The notes beneath the pieces are model-generated. The model worked only from the letters and a program-made list of their open reading frames with translations. It made no database searches and was not told where the DNA came from. DNA of 64,000 nt from Pseudovibrio sp. Ad37 (GTDB taxonomy: Bacteria; Pseudomonadota; Alphaproteobacteria; Rhizobiales; Stappiaceae). Shown one piece after another: positions 38,043-47,202 of the stretch. Location of the stretch: the NCBI RefSeq assembly GCF_001623075.1, contig NZ_LMCF01000016.1, forward strand, positions 1 to 64,000, in the 5' to 3' direction. Each line of letters starts with the position of its first letter. Position 1 is the stretch's first letter. The translations under genes and the position numbers were made by a program.

Positions 38043-39518
38043 ATGGCTTTTTTTAAGCGTAATACACAAATGCTTGCTGAAGCCGCTGCAAACGACCAAG
38101 GAGAAGTAATCGGTCAGTCTGCAGTGGTGGAATTTACAGAACCTAAGAATTCCATTGATAGTGCACGCTTGTTTGGCGAATTGGATGCGCTCGCGTTGGA
38201 CATGGCATCAGCTGCGGGAGAGCTGGACGCCGTGAATAACACCGCAGGCGCTTTGAAAGTGGCCATGGAAAGCCTCCAGGACGCGTCTGGGCGCGTTGTC
38301 GAAAGTAACCGGGAAGTGAGTGCGGCGGTTGAACAAACTGCTGAGCAGACGTCTAACGCCCGCGATACTATGTCTAAGTCTCAGGAGGTGGTGACTGACG
38401 CGCTTGCCAACATCAACAGCCTGTCAACAGCCATCAGCAGTATCAATCGGCAACTGGAAGGTCTTCAGGCTTCATTTGCCAACGTCCGCCAATTCTCCAG
38501 CTCTATCGATGCCATTGCCCGTCAAACCAACCTGCTGGCGCTCAACGCAACCATTGAAGCAGCCCGTGCAGGTGAAGCAGGGAAGGGCTTTGCGGTTGTG
38601 GCCAGTGAAGTGAAAGCTCTCGCAACACAAACGACTGTTGCAACGGAGCAGATCGACCAGACCATTCTCCAACTCGGCAAAGAAGCTGACACCTTGGTCG
38701 ACTTGGGTAAGAGCGCGCTTGGCACCGTTGCAACCGCTGAAAACAGCACTCAATCCATCAACGACCTCTTCCATGAGTTGGAAGCGATGGTAGACAACAT
38801 ATCCGCAAATACGGACTCCATACGAACGGCTTGTGCAAACAACGATGCCGACACCGAAGAGCTTTTGCGCAACCGTGATGAAATGATAGGTGTTGTTTCA
38901 ACAAATGCGGAAAGCATCGAACAGGTCTCGGGCCAGATGCTGGGAACCTCTCAGACAGCCGACGCGCTTCTCGCCGAAGTGGCTGTCGAACATGGCGATA
39001 ACCTCAATCAGCAGATGATAGAGGTTGCAAAAGAGACTGCTGGCAAGACCATGGAAGCATTTGAAGCTGAAGTGGACGTAGGCCGGATCTCAGTGAATGA
39101 CCTCTTCGATTTCAACTACACACCAGTTGAAGGCTCCAATCCAGCCCAGTTCATGGCGCTTTTCACTCAGATGACTGACCGAGTGCTTCCAGCTATTCAG
39201 GAACCTGTCAAAGATCTCGATGACCACATCGTCTTCTGCGCAGCACTAGATAAGAACGCTTATCTGCCAACACACAGCAAAGATTATTCCAAACCGCAAG
39301 GCAATGACCCGGTCTGGAATGCAGCAAACTGCCGTAACCGCAGAATGTTCGATGATCATGCTGGCCTGAACGCAAGCAAGAACACCAAGGAATACAGCCT
39401 GCAAACGTATCGCCGAGATATGGGGGGCGGCAAAGTAATGATGATCAAACTGGTCTCGGCCCCAATCTGGGTCAAAGGCCACCACTGGGGCAACACCCTC
39501 ATCGCATTCAATGCTTGA
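38043..39518 (+). CDS. Soluble methyl-accepting chemotaxis protein
   Basis: 491 residues with no membrane segment, so a cytoplasmic receptor. The signalling hairpin tip ([37 protein letters not shown]) spans about 157-193, flanked by long coiled coils from about residue 40 to 330. The C-terminal 140 residues carry a separate domain with [11 protein letters not shown] and [11 protein letters not shown], the end-type module seen in some alphaproteobacterial chemoreceptors. It probably senses an internal signal. It diverges from the GNAT gene. Confidence 0.87.
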   Translation: MAFFKRNTQMLAEAAANDQGEVIGQSAVVEFTEPKNSIDSARLFGELDALALDMASAAGELDAVNNTAGALKVAMESLQDASGRVVESNREVSAAVEQTAEQTSNARDTMSKSQEVVTDALANINSLSTAISSINRQLEGLQASFANVRQFSSSIDAIARQTNLLALNATIEAARAGEAGKGFAVVASEVKALATQTTVATEQIDQTILQLGKEADTLVDLGKSALGTVATAENSTQSINDLFHELEAMVDNISANTDSIRTACANNDADTEELLRNRDEMIGVVSTNAESIEQVSGQMLGTSQTADALLAEVAVEHGDNLNQQMIEVAKETAGKTMEAFEAEVDVGRISVNDLFDFNYTPVEGSNPAQFMALFTQMTDRVLPAIQEPVKDLDDHIVFCAALDKNAYLPTHSKDYSKPQGNDPVWNAANCRNRRMFDDHAGLNASKNTKEYSLQTYRRDMGGGKVMMIKLVSAPIWVKGHHWGNTLIAFNA

Positions 39519-39536
39519 TGAAAATGCAAACATACT

Positions 39537-39563
39537 CCATAGCCGCTTGTTTTGCGGCTGTGG
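39537..39563. terminator. Hairpin between convergent genes
   Basis: A perfect 10-bp stem CCATAGCCGC/GCGGCTGTGG (one G-T pair) around TTGTTTT. The U-run is weak in both directions; it may end the chemoreceptor transcript and the FkbM transcript. Confidence 0.5.
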
Positions 39564-39589
39564 ACCTGCAGTATTTTGAGTAGTATTCG

Positions 39590-40357
39590 TTACTGGGATA
39601 ATACTTCTTGCGTTTCAAGAGCATGGCTGAGTTGCGTGCTCATCACATGATCAGGGTCAGATGTTTTTTGAAGGACGACGCATTTGTTTTGGCACTGATC
39701 GACCCGCAAGGCGAACCCTTTTTCGATCATTGCTTTAATACACTCAGTGACAGCGTCAAATCCGTTGAGTTTGGGATGAAATTCAATAACTAACATGCGG
39801 ATATTTGCCATATTCAAGGCTGGCAACAGACCAATCTCAGCTCCTTCAATATCCATCATCAAAAAACTGGGATTAAACTCCCTGATCAATCGATTGACAT
39901 CGACTGTCTTCTGAAGAATTTCCCGACTTTCTTTTCGTTCAAGGACGGATGAACCAGTGATGCGCTCTCCAACATAAAACGTAGATTGAGCATTATCTTC
40001 CAAGTCTGCGATCCCGCTTACAATCGAGGGGGAGATATCGTTTAAGTAATGGTTGTTCTCAATAACTGGAATGAGGTTTGGGTTGGCTTCTATGCACATC
40101 ACGTTCTCGGAACCGCAAATCATAGAAGCTGTTGCTGACAGAAAACCAATACAGGCGCCTAGCTCCAGCACACGATCTTCAGGTTTCAGCAGCTGTGTTA
40201 GAAGATTGTGTTCTTCACTTTCATAGGTGCCACGTACAATTTGCTCTTTAACGAACAGGTCAATTTCAGGTTGGGAAACATCCAGTTTGATGCCACGTAG
40301 CGTTTTATAGCGCCTACGCATTTTCAAGTGGTGTTCGAGGCCTTTAAGAAAATGCAT
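39590..40357 (-). CDS. FkbM-family methyltransferase
   Basis: 255 residues. SAM-binding motif I is V-L-E-L-G-A-C-I-G-F (about 63-72), the acidic strand-2 residue lies in M-C-I-E-A-N-P, and M-M-D-I-E-G-A-E (about 165-172) is the FkbM hallmark. Such enzymes O-methylate sugars or other small molecules, often in surface glycan loci. The glycosyltransferase gene lies immediately upstream in the same direction, 34 bases away, so both probably modify one surface glycan. Confidence 0.87.
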   Translation of the reverse strand: MHFLKGLEHHLKMRRRYKTLRGIKLDVSQPEIDLFVKEQIVRGTYESEEHNLLTQLLKPEDRVLELGACIGFLSATASMICGSENVMCIEANPNLIPVIENNHYLNDISPSIVSGIADLEDNAQSTFYVGERITGSSVLERKESREILQKTVDVNRLIREFNPSFLMMDIEGAEIGLLPALNMANIRMLVIEFHPKLNGFDAVTECIKAMIEKGFALRVDQCQNKCVVLQKTSDPDHVMSTQLSHALETQEVLSQ

Positions 40358-40390
40358 TACGACACTCCATTAACTAGTAATTGGAACAAA

Positions 40391-41509
40391 CTAAGCAACT
40401 ACGGTTTCCAGAAGAGATGCGTCTTTCGCAGGGGAAAGTTGTTTTAGATATCTACGTAATGAAAGAGAACAGTAAGCCTGTTGAGAGGTATACACATCAC
40501 TTACGTTTGTGAACTTCATCGACCCTTCGTACATAGGTGATTGGTGAAGAATCTTCTCCATTCCTATGTAGTAAGCTTTGTATTCTTCACCGTTGGCGTG
40601 ATAGGCCTGCCGGGTTATTTCCTCTTCAACGCGGAACTTGAAATCTTGAAAAAACTTAAAATGCAGCATTGCACCCCAATCTTCAGCAAGGTTGGTTCTT
40701 ATATCAACCTCGTGAGTGCCCCATAATTCAGAATAGGTAGGGTTCCATCTGATGAGCGGGACTTTGGTAAGTTGTGGGCATTGCTTTTTCAGAAATCGCT
40801 TAAGTCGTCTTTCCAGATAATTTCGAAAAGGGAGCTTCTGGTGAATCTTTGCAGGTGCAAGATACAGATTCCGTAGTTGACCAAGTGGAGCAACTTCTTT
40901 CCTTTTGGGAGGGATCCCGAAAAGGCGGCCTCTGATACCCCCACGAATTTCAAAACTTGGGCCTTTGCCTTCCGATGAAACAGGAACGGCCCAGGTTGAT
41001 GTCGTATCGAAATATGGGCATGTTTGAAGAAATGGGTCGCCTTGCCTGTAATCAACATCAACTAGCGGTTTGTCAGAGTACATGTCGATAAGCGGAGCAA
41101 TGACACCTTCCACACCAACACTATCCCAATAAACAGTCAGATCAGTCAACTTGGTTTCTGGCCAGCCTGGATAAACGAACTGTTCGTCGGTATCAGCCAA
41201 AATGGTCCATCTGTTTGTGCAGTATTCATTGAGAATGGCGAGTAGCCAGTTTCGTTTGAACTGCTTATAAAGCTTGCTCGTGTGAAATCTGGTCACGTCT
41301 GGCTGTGCTTCCAGATAAGTCGCTGTATCATCGGTGGATGCGTTGTCGACGACGAAAATGTGGCTTGCCCCGATGCTCCGATAATGCTCGAGAAAGAACG
41401 GTAGTCTCAACATTTCATTACGCGCGCGGGTAATGACGATGATCCCATCTTCTGGCAAATTGATTTCTGGAAACTCGTCAAAATCAAAAATGTCACGAAC
41501 GCTTGTCAA
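40391..41509 (-). CDS. Glycosyltransferase, GT2/GT92-like
   Basis: About 372 residues. I-V-I-T-R-A-R-N-E-M-L-R-L-P-F-F-L-E-H-Y at the start, V-V-D-N-A-S-T-D-D-T and D-T-D-E as the metal-binding acidic motif are typical of the GT2_4/DUF23 group. The open frame continues to 41554, but that part overlaps the hairpin of the upstream gene's terminator. TTG 41509, giving TSVRDIFDFDEF next, is the better start, though its ribosome site is weak. It pairs with the FkbM methyltransferase. Confidence 0.78.
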   Translation of the reverse strand: MTSVRDIFDFDEFPEINLPEDGIIVITRARNEMLRLPFFLEHYRSIGASHIFVVDNASTDDTATYLEAQPDVTRFHTSKLYKQFKRNWLLAILNEYCTNRWTILADTDEQFVYPGWPETKLTDLTVYWDSVGVEGVIAPLIDMYSDKPLVDVDYRQGDPFLQTCPYFDTTSTWAVPVSSEGKGPSFEIRGGIRGRLFGIPPKRKEVAPLGQLRNLYLAPAKIHQKLPFRNYLERRLKRFLKKQCPQLTKVPLIRWNPTYSELWGTHEVDIRTNLAEDWGAMLHFKFFQDFKFRVEEEITRQAYHANGEEYKAYYIGMEKILHQSPMYEGSMKFTNVSDVYTSQQAYCSLSLRRYLKQLSPAKDASLLETVVA

Positions 41510-41531
41510 CGCACAAATCCCATTCTTAGAG

Positions 41532-41586
41532 CCCAAAAAACAAAAGCCCCACACTCATCCCTCATAGTGAGGTGAGAGTGTAGGGC
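41532..41586 (-). terminator. Terminator of ytoQ-like gene
   Basis: GCCC-C-ACACTC (41546-41556) pairs with GAGTGT-A-GGGC (41576-41586), with CCTC/GAGG inside. On the minus strand it is followed by TTTTGTTTTTTGGG. Confidence 0.85.
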
Positions 41587-41624
41587 CGTGGTGAAACAGC
41601 GTCTTCCCTTGAATTGGGAGGGGC

Positions 41625-42077
41625 TTACAGCTCGCCGCGGATCACGTAACGAAGCAGATCAACCACCTGGTCAGGGTCTTCAGCAACAGCAAGGGCTGCT
41701 GCATCCACTTCCTTCAGTGGGTGCGTCAGAGCAGGTTCGTGCAACACGATGATGCTCTTGCCCAATGCTGAGGCGAACCCTGCATCGAATGCTGCATTCC
41801 ATTGCCGGTATTTGTCGCCAAAGCGAACCACAACGATATCGGCCTCAGAGAGCAGCGTGCGAGTGCGCATTGCATTCACCTTCGCACTCTTGTGATCTCG
41901 CCAGAAGTTGTTTTCTTCCGGACCTAGAATTTCGACACCGCAATCATCACTGGCTTCGTGATTGGTAACAGCACTGTCAAAATGAACAGGTAGGCCTGCA
42001 TCAGCCGCACCATGTTCAATACGCTCTCTCCAATCACTGTGGATTTCACCTGAAAGATAAACACGCCACGTTTTCAT
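41625..42077 (-). CDS. YtoQ family protein
   Basis: 150 residues matching the Bacillus YtoQ family (about 148) throughout: V-Y-L-S-G-E-I-H-S-D-W-R, N-H-E-A-S-D-D, G-D-K-Y-R-Q-W-N-A-A-F-D-A-G and H-P-L-K-E-V. The fold resembles nucleoside 2-deoxyribosyltransferase, but the reaction is unknown. It ends with a strong terminator. A DUF2799 lipoprotein gene lies just upstream. Confidence 0.85.
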   Translation of the reverse strand: MKTWRVYLSGEIHSDWRERIEHGAADAGLPVHFDSAVTNHEASDDCGVEILGPEENNFWRDHKSAKVNAMRTRTLLSEADIVVVRFGDKYRQWNAAFDAGFASALGKSIIVLHEPALTHPLKEVDAAALAVAEDPDQVVDLLRYVIRGEL

Positions 42078-42118
42078 CGGCTCGCTTTCCCCTAAGAATC
42101 TGCATTTGCCTACAAATT

Positions 42119-42760
42119 TTAAGAGGGGTTGTAGCTCGGTTCAAGGTCAAGCAGCTTATTGGTGACTTCTTTTCGGACATGATCGCGCTGGCGTTCGCGC
42201 GAGAATAACCGATTTTGTGCAAGCAGCAGGTCTGCACGAGCCAGATACGAGTCTGTACGGGCGGAATCTGCAGCTTTCCGGCAGGCCTTGCCTTCCTTGC
42301 CAGACTTGCAATCCTCACCACGTGCCTCTTCTTCAAGCCGGTCAATGCGGCGTTGAATTTCCCAGACAGCTTCCTGAGCTTCACTGGCAGACTCGTTTGC
42401 CGAATAAAGCTGGTTGCCTAGAGAGTAGCCGACTTTGAAGCTCTCTTCTGTGGCGATTGGGCATACACCACGATAGCTCTTGCCCTCGCGGCCCTGCTCA
42501 AAGCCAGAAATTGGCGTGCAATAGCTTTGCAGGCCAATCGTTCGCCCAGCCATATAAGCTCCCACATCCGGCGTGACACCGTACTTGCCGCAAGCTTTAG
42601 TATGTTCATTCAGCTTGTCAGAGGTATAACCAGCGCGCCCATCAACAACGCCAATGCCTTGCCAGTCGCCGACCTTGCAATCTTCCTCAGAAAGGGAGGC
42701 GCAACCGCTAAGTGCCAGCCCCAACCCCACAACAGTAAACAGTACCCGCATCCCCAACAT
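42119..42760 (-). CDS. DUF2799 lipoprotein
   Basis: About 213 residues. Lipoprotein signal with lipobox L-S-G-C (about residues 17-20), then C-K-V-G-D-W-Q-G-I-G and the family's H-T-K-A-C-G-K-Y-G, G-L-x-S-Y-C-T and G-F-E-Q-G blocks, followed by a long charged C-terminal helix with an internal Cys pair (DCKSGKEGKACRK). AGGGAAGG sits before ATG 42760; ATG 42751 is an alternative. The role is unknown. It is 41 bases upstream of the YtoQ-like gene. Confidence 0.85.
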   Translation of the reverse strand: MLGMRVLFTVVGLGLALSGCASLSEEDCKVGDWQGIGVVDGRAGYTSDKLNEHTKACGKYGVTPDVGAYMAGRTIGLQSYCTPISGFEQGREGKSYRGVCPIATEESFKVGYSLGNQLYSANESASEAQEAVWEIQRRIDRLEEEARGEDCKSGKEGKACRKAADSARTDSYLARADLLLAQNRLFSRERQRDHVRKEVTNKLLDLEPSYNPS

Positions 42761-42953
42761 GCCTTCCCTGAAGTCCAATCACCTTGTAGTGCCCCGCACA
42801 TCTGATTGGACAAAAATTGAATCTATGAAACCCAGATACGAGACTTAACCTGAACGCTTGCTGAATACAAATGTTCGCTATATGTTCTTTTAAGGAATCG
42901 CATAGCCCTCGATTCGAGAGGCCATCTCATTGCAGTAGGTAATGGAAAGTCAG

Positions 42954-43370
42954 ATGACGAAGACCATTGAATTTAAAGGACGCTGCCTGTGTGGCGCGGT
43001 CACTTTTGAGGGTGAAGCGCCACATGAACCAGTCAGCAGCTGCCATTGCAAGCAATGCCGTCAGTGGGGCAGCGGCCCGTTTGAGGCATTCAGCTTGCCG
43101 CTGGCAGATCTGAAGTTCACCTCAGGCGAAGATGCCGTCAAATACTATGAATCCTCTGAGTTTGCCCGCCGCGGCTTCTGTTCAAAATGCGGATCAAACC
43201 TGTTTTGGCATGCAGATCGCCATCCTCAATGGAAAGACCGAATTGCGATTGCCGTGGGTACGTTAGAGCAGCCAACAGGCCTCACAGCAGGCAATCATAT
43301 CTTCTGTGCCACAAAAGGTGACTACTACGAGATCGAAGATAGTCGCCCTCAATATGCCTACGAAGATTGA
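42954..43370 (+). CDS. GFA/CENP-V family protein
   Basis: 138 residues with a full set of zinc cysteines: C-L-C-G, S-C-H-C-K-Q-C and G-F-C-S-K-C-G-S. Ends with the common G-D-Y-Y-E-I motif. ATG 42954 follows GGAAAG; 42942 is possible. It is the upstream member of a tandem pair with the next gene, 72 bases apart, and relates to the 33 kb copy. Reaction unknown; glutathione-formaldehyde activation is only known for a few members. Confidence 0.85.
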   Translation: MTKTIEFKGRCLCGAVTFEGEAPHEPVSSCHCKQCRQWGSGPFEAFSLPLADLKFTSGEDAVKYYESSEFARRGFCSKCGSNLFWHADRHPQWKDRIAIAVGTLEQPTGLTAGNHIFCATKGDYYEIEDSRPQYAYED

Positions 43371-43442
43371 TGAGGAAATTGATCTTATCCCAAACCGTGG
43401 CCCTCGGCTAAGGTTACCCAACAAGCTCTAAGGGAGAGAGAT

Positions 43443-43856
43443 ATGTCTGACTTGCGGATTTATAAAGCGAAATGTCTTTGTGGCGAAGTCTCATTCAAGG
43501 CTGAAGCGCCCCAAAAAGATATTGGTTTATGTCACTGCACAATGTGCCGTCGTTGGAACAGCGGACCGTTCCATGCAATCGCGATTCCGTTTGATGCTTT
43601 GAAGGTCGAGAGCGGAGAAGAGAACATCTCATATTACCGCTCCTCTGATTACGCGAAGCGCGCATTTTGCAGCAACTGCGGCAGCAGCCTGTTTTATCAC
43701 GGAGACAAAATCCCCGAGATTGCTCATGAAGTTTACTTCAGCGCTGGGCTTTTGGAAGAAACGACAGGCTCGAAACTGGCAGGTCACATCTTCTGCGCCA
43801 GCAAAGGCGATTACTACGAGATAGAAGGAGACCTGCCTCAACACGAAACAGTATAA
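43443..43856 (+). CDS. GFA/CENP-V family protein, tandem copy
   Basis: 137 residues with intact cysteine sets: C-L-C-G, L-C-H-C-T-M-C and A-F-C-S-N-C-G-S, ending G-D-Y-Y-E-I-E-G. Clearly a paralogue of the preceding gene by shared blocks (RWNSGPFHAIAIPF against QWGSGPFEAFSLPL), so a tandem duplication. AGGGAGAG precedes the ATG by five or six bases. Confidence 0.86.
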   Translation: MSDLRIYKAKCLCGEVSFKAEAPQKDIGLCHCTMCRRWNSGPFHAIAIPFDALKVESGEENISYYRSSDYAKRAFCSNCGSSLFYHGDKIPEIAHEVYFSAGLLEETTGSKLAGHIFCASKGDYYEIEGDLPQHETV

Positions 43857-43923
43857 AAATCCGCTCTGCGGTCAAAACCGGTGCAAGGTGAGCGGTTGGA
43901 TCAAGGCGTGTTCTTCACACGCT

Positions 43924-44787
43924 TTAGCTCCAGCCGTTCTCCCACATATAATCCAACGCTTCCCGGTAGTTCGGAAATTTGAATTTATACCCCAATGCGC
44001 CTTTCAGCTTGGCATTGCTCGCGCGTTTCACTTCGCCGTAAAACGAAATCGCCATAGGCGAAAGATCAGCATCTTCAAAGGCGACTGCTGGCGGTGGCTC
44101 TACACCCATCAGACGAGCAGCATATTCCACCACATCTTCTGGCGGACACGGTGCATCATCACACACGTTGAAAATACCGGAGGCGTTGTCTTCAAACGCA
44201 TGCTGGACAGCACCAGCAATATCACTCACGTGAATACGGTTAAACACCTGACCTTCTTTGATAATCCGGCGAGCTTTACCTTTGTCCAGATTGCAAAGCG
44301 CATTCTGGCCACAGCCATAAATGCCGGCAAGGCGCAAAATGCTGACTGGGATGCTGGTTTCTTCTGAGAATGCGAGCCACTCGTGCTCTGCTTCCAGACG
44401 CTGCTCGGAGCGTTTGGAGGTTGGATTGCACTCCGCTGTTTCTGTCACCCAACGACCTCCGTGGTCGCCATATACCCCGATGGTCGAGAGATAGCAGATC
44501 GCCGTTGGCTTTGCTTTCGCAACTGCGTCACGCGCAGCATTCAGCAGAGGGTCACCATCGTCCGTTGGCGCGGCAGAAACCAGAATATGAGTTGCAGTGG
44601 CAATCGCCTCCAACAGCTCATCGCTTGCTGTTTGTCCGTCAAAGAGGATCGGCTGAACCCCTTTGGACCGCAGTTCCTCCATTTTCTCAGGAGAGCGGGT
44701 CGTTCCGCCAATCCAGGAAAACTCGGTCCCGTACATTTTCACAAAGTGGCGAGCTGAATATCCAGCTCCCAAAATCAACAAGCGCAT
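43924..44787 (-). CDS. NAD(P)-binding epimerase-like SDR (YeeZ-type)
   Basis: 287 residues, extended SDR fold. Nucleotide motif I-L-G-A-G-Y-S-A (5-12), Y-L-S-T-I-G-V-Y-G-D in the active-site strand, and the late R-I-H-V-S-D-I-A. The usual Y-x-x-x-K is not obvious, as in YeeZ-type atypical members, so it may not be a true epimerase. It is 22 bases downstream of the RNA methyltransferase gene and probably co-transcribed. Confidence 0.78.
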   Translation of the reverse strand: MRLLILGAGYSARHFVKMYGTEFSWIGGTTRSPEKMEELRSKGVQPILFDGQTASDELLEAIATATHILVSAAPTDDGDPLLNAARDAVAKAKPTAICYLSTIGVYGDHGGRWVTETAECNPTSKRSEQRLEAEHEWLAFSEETSIPVSILRLAGIYGCGQNALCNLDKGKARRIIKEGQVFNRIHVSDIAGAVQHAFEDNASGIFNVCDDAPCPPEDVVEYAARLMGVEPPPAVAFEDADLSPMAISFYGEVKRASNAKLKGALGYKFKFPNYREALDYMWENGWS

Positions 44788-44808
44788 TCCAAGCCCCCCG
44801 GCTTACGT

Positions 44809-45645
44809 TTACAGCTTCAGATAGTTCCTGCGCACTTCATAAAGCATCACAGCCGTTGCAACAGCAAGGTTCATTGAATCAGCCTGCCCCGCCTGCGGAA
44901 TTTTCACCAGATCAGAACAGGTGTCAGCCAGTTTATCACTCAGGCCAGCCTGCTCATTGCCCATCAACAAAATGACAGGTTCTTTATAATCTACAGCACG
45001 ATAGTCCTTTGTGCCCCGCAAATGGGTGCCAACCACAGGTCCGGACCAGCTCTTGCGGAATTCAACGAACTCATCAGCAGTACAGCGCACAAGTGGCATA
45101 TGGAACAGAGAGCCCATTGTCGCACGTACAGTCTCAACAGCAAATGGATCAGTTGTTTCGTCAATCAGAATAACGCCAGTCGCACCAACCGCATCGCCGG
45201 TGCGGATGATGGTTCCCAGATTGCCGGGATCACGGACACGATCAAGCGCGATCCATGTCGTGGCACTTTTCGGGTCAATGTCACTCAGCTTCATAGTTTG
45301 CTGTTCGTAAACGCCAACCACCATCTGCGGGTTGTCACGGCGGGTGATCGCACCAAGCACAGCCGTGTTCACTTCAAGAATGAGGGCGCCACGGGCTTTT
45401 GCTTTCGCAGCCGCTTCTAGCGCAATCTTGTTCTCACGAGCTTCAGGGCCAAGCGCCAGATAACGCACACCCCAGCCAGCTTCCAATGCATCGGTTGCCA
45501 GCTTCAGGCCTTCAGCAACGAACAATCCGGACTGTTTGCGATTCTTGCGCTGAGCAACAAGGCCTTTGATTTCCTTCACAATCGGATTGGAATGTGAGGT
45601 GATCTGCTTTACTGCACCGGCTCGGTGATTATCTCTGGTTTCCAT
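44809..45645 (-). CDS. TrmH/SpoU-family RNA 2'-O-methyltransferase
   Basis: 278 residues from ATG 45645. N-terminal substrate-binding part (about 10-100; SHSNPIVKEIKGLVAQRKNR), then the SPOUT knot domain: motif 1 D-R-V-R-D-P-G-N-L-G-T-I-I-R-T, motif 2 L-L-M-G-N-E-Q-A-G-L, motif 3 S-M-N-L-A-V-A-T-A-V. It transfers methyl from SAM to a ribose 2'-OH of rRNA or tRNA; the target is unknown. The open frame runs to 45789, but ATG 45645 starts four bases after the preceding gene's stop, a coupling arrangement. Confidence 0.88.
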   Translation of the reverse strand: METRDNHRAGAVKQITSHSNPIVKEIKGLVAQRKNRKQSGLFVAEGLKLATDALEAGWGVRYLALGPEARENKIALEAAAKAKARGALILEVNTAVLGAITRRDNPQMVVGVYEQQTMKLSDIDPKSATTWIALDRVRDPGNLGTIIRTGDAVGATGVILIDETTDPFAVETVRATMGSLFHMPLVRCTADEFVEFRKSWSGPVVGTHLRGTKDYRAVDYKEPVILLMGNEQAGLSDKLADTCSDLVKIPQAGQADSMNLAVATAVMLYEVRRNYLKL

Positions 45646-45649
45646 CGGG

Positions 45650-46846
45650 TTATGCTCTCTCAGCCTTATTGTTTTCAGGTGCGCTCCACCGGCTGAATAG
45701 GGAGGTTGAGAGCAATCGTGGTCCATCAAGTTCGTGAATAGCCAGCTCACCGGATTCAATCGTGCCCGGCAGGCCATCAAGGCATTCACGCATCAACTCA
45801 TGAGAAGACAGGAAGCTGGCGCGGATGGCGTAGCTGGACATCAGCAGGAACTGCGCATTGGGCGAGAGCAGCTTTCGCACGCACGCCAACATGTGCGGCA
45901 CGCTCTCAAAGAAGTCCCAGACCTCTCCATTCGGCCCGCGGCCATATTTCGGCGGGTCGAGGATAATGCCGTCATAGGTGTTTCCACGGCGCACTTCCCG
46001 CTCCACAAACTTCATGGCGTCATCACAGATCCAGCGAATTGGCTTGTCTTCAAGGCCGGATAACTCCTGGTTCTCACGTGCCCAGACAATGGCCTTTTTG
46101 GAAGCATCAACATGAGTGACTTGCGCGCCAAGAGCAGCAGGCAGCAGCGAAGCCATTCCTGTGTATCCGAACAGGTTGAGAACTTTGAGCGGACGATCTG
46201 CTTTTTTGATTTGCTCGCCAACCCAGTCCCAGTGTGCAGCCTGTTCAGGAAACACGCCCACATGGCGAAAAGACATGAACTGGCCATTGAAGGTGGCAGG
46301 GCCGTATTTCATCTGCCAGATCTCATCAACCTGATTGGCAAACTTCCAGCGGCCTGGGCCTTCTTCTTCAACGTCACCGGTAAAGATAGCGTCTGCGCTT
46401 TTCCATTCGCTTTCTGGCAGGCGAGGGGCCCCCATAGCCTGCGCTTCAGGGCGGATCAGTTTATAGCGACCATAGCGCTCAAGCTTTTGTCCGTGTCCCA
46501 TATCCAGCAGGGCATAGTCGTCCCAGCCGTTCATTTCCACCATCACAGGCAAAACGCTGGCAGGGGTGGTGAAGCGGGCAGATGTTGGCTTGTGTTCGCG
46601 TACGATGGGCTCAACAACCGTGGTGGCTGGAGCGCTGCGCGTTTGGTCTCGCCGGTTTGGGCGCGTTGCTGCTGCGCTATCTTTTTTGCCACCACGAGTG
46701 TCGCGGGGATTGCGCGCCTCTCTCTGGTCCCGATTATCACGTTTGGCAGAAAAACCACGCTTCGGACCGTTGTCCTTCCGTGCTCCGCCTTTTTTGGATT
46801 GCGCATTGCGGGCTCGTGGAGCACCGCCTTTGGGTGATTTACTCAA
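45650..46846 (-). CDS. Class I SAM-dependent rRNA methyltransferase (RlmI/RlmK-like) with basic N-terminal tail
   Basis: About 398 residues. The catalytic Rossmann domain lies at about 190-370: L-N-L-F-G-Y-T-G-M-A-S is motif I, V-D-A-S-K-K-A-I the acidic strand, and I-L-D-P-P-K-Y-G-R-G the DPPKY-type catalytic motif of m5C/m7G-type rRNA methyltransferases (COG1092). The first 90 residues are a low-complexity Lys/Arg/Gly/Asn tail, probably RNA-binding. TTG 46846 with AAAGG before it is my choice; GTG 46894 lacks support. The next gene starts four bases after its stop. Confidence 0.82.
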   Translation of the reverse strand: MSKSPKGGAPRARNAQSKKGGARKDNGPKRGFSAKRDNRDQREARNPRDTRGGKKDSAAATRPNRRDQTRSAPATTVVEPIVREHKPTSARFTTPASVLPVMVEMNGWDDYALLDMGHGQKLERYGRYKLIRPEAQAMGAPRLPESEWKSADAIFTGDVEEEGPGRWKFANQVDEIWQMKYGPATFNGQFMSFRHVGVFPEQAAHWDWVGEQIKKADRPLKVLNLFGYTGMASLLPAALGAQVTHVDASKKAIVWARENQELSGLEDKPIRWICDDAMKFVEREVRRGNTYDGIILDPPKYGRGPNGEVWDFFESVPHMLACVRKLLSPNAQFLLMSSYAIRASFLSSHELMRECLDGLPGTIESGELAIHELDGPRLLSTSLFSRWSAPENNKAERA

Positions 46847-47202
46847 GGATGTTGCCTTTGATTTTCTGCGCACAAACGCGAGACAAAGCCTCACGCTGAA
46901 TTCGTTTATTTAATGAAAAGGCATTAAGGCGATGCGGGCCTCGGGTCAACGCTTTAGCGCAAAACAAGCACTTTACCGTTAAGTGAGTATCCACAGCGTG
47001 GGAACACCAGCATAATGCAGGACGTATAAAACGTCGTTGTGTTCTGAAAAGAAGTTTTGAGCATCCATGACAATTTTAACACGAGAGGTACTTGTCTTTT
47101 CCCTCGATTTAAGTCCAATCTACATGATGTAAAATGCAAAAGTGACCTTAAGGCGTGGAGCCTACCTAAAGGAAGCACTGAAAAGAACGAGGGGGCCAAT
47201 CC
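46847..47202. other. Intergenic region upstream of coxG
   Basis: Divergent promoter region of the methyltransferase operon and the cox cluster. No frame, RNA or clear operator is seen. Confidence 0.35.
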
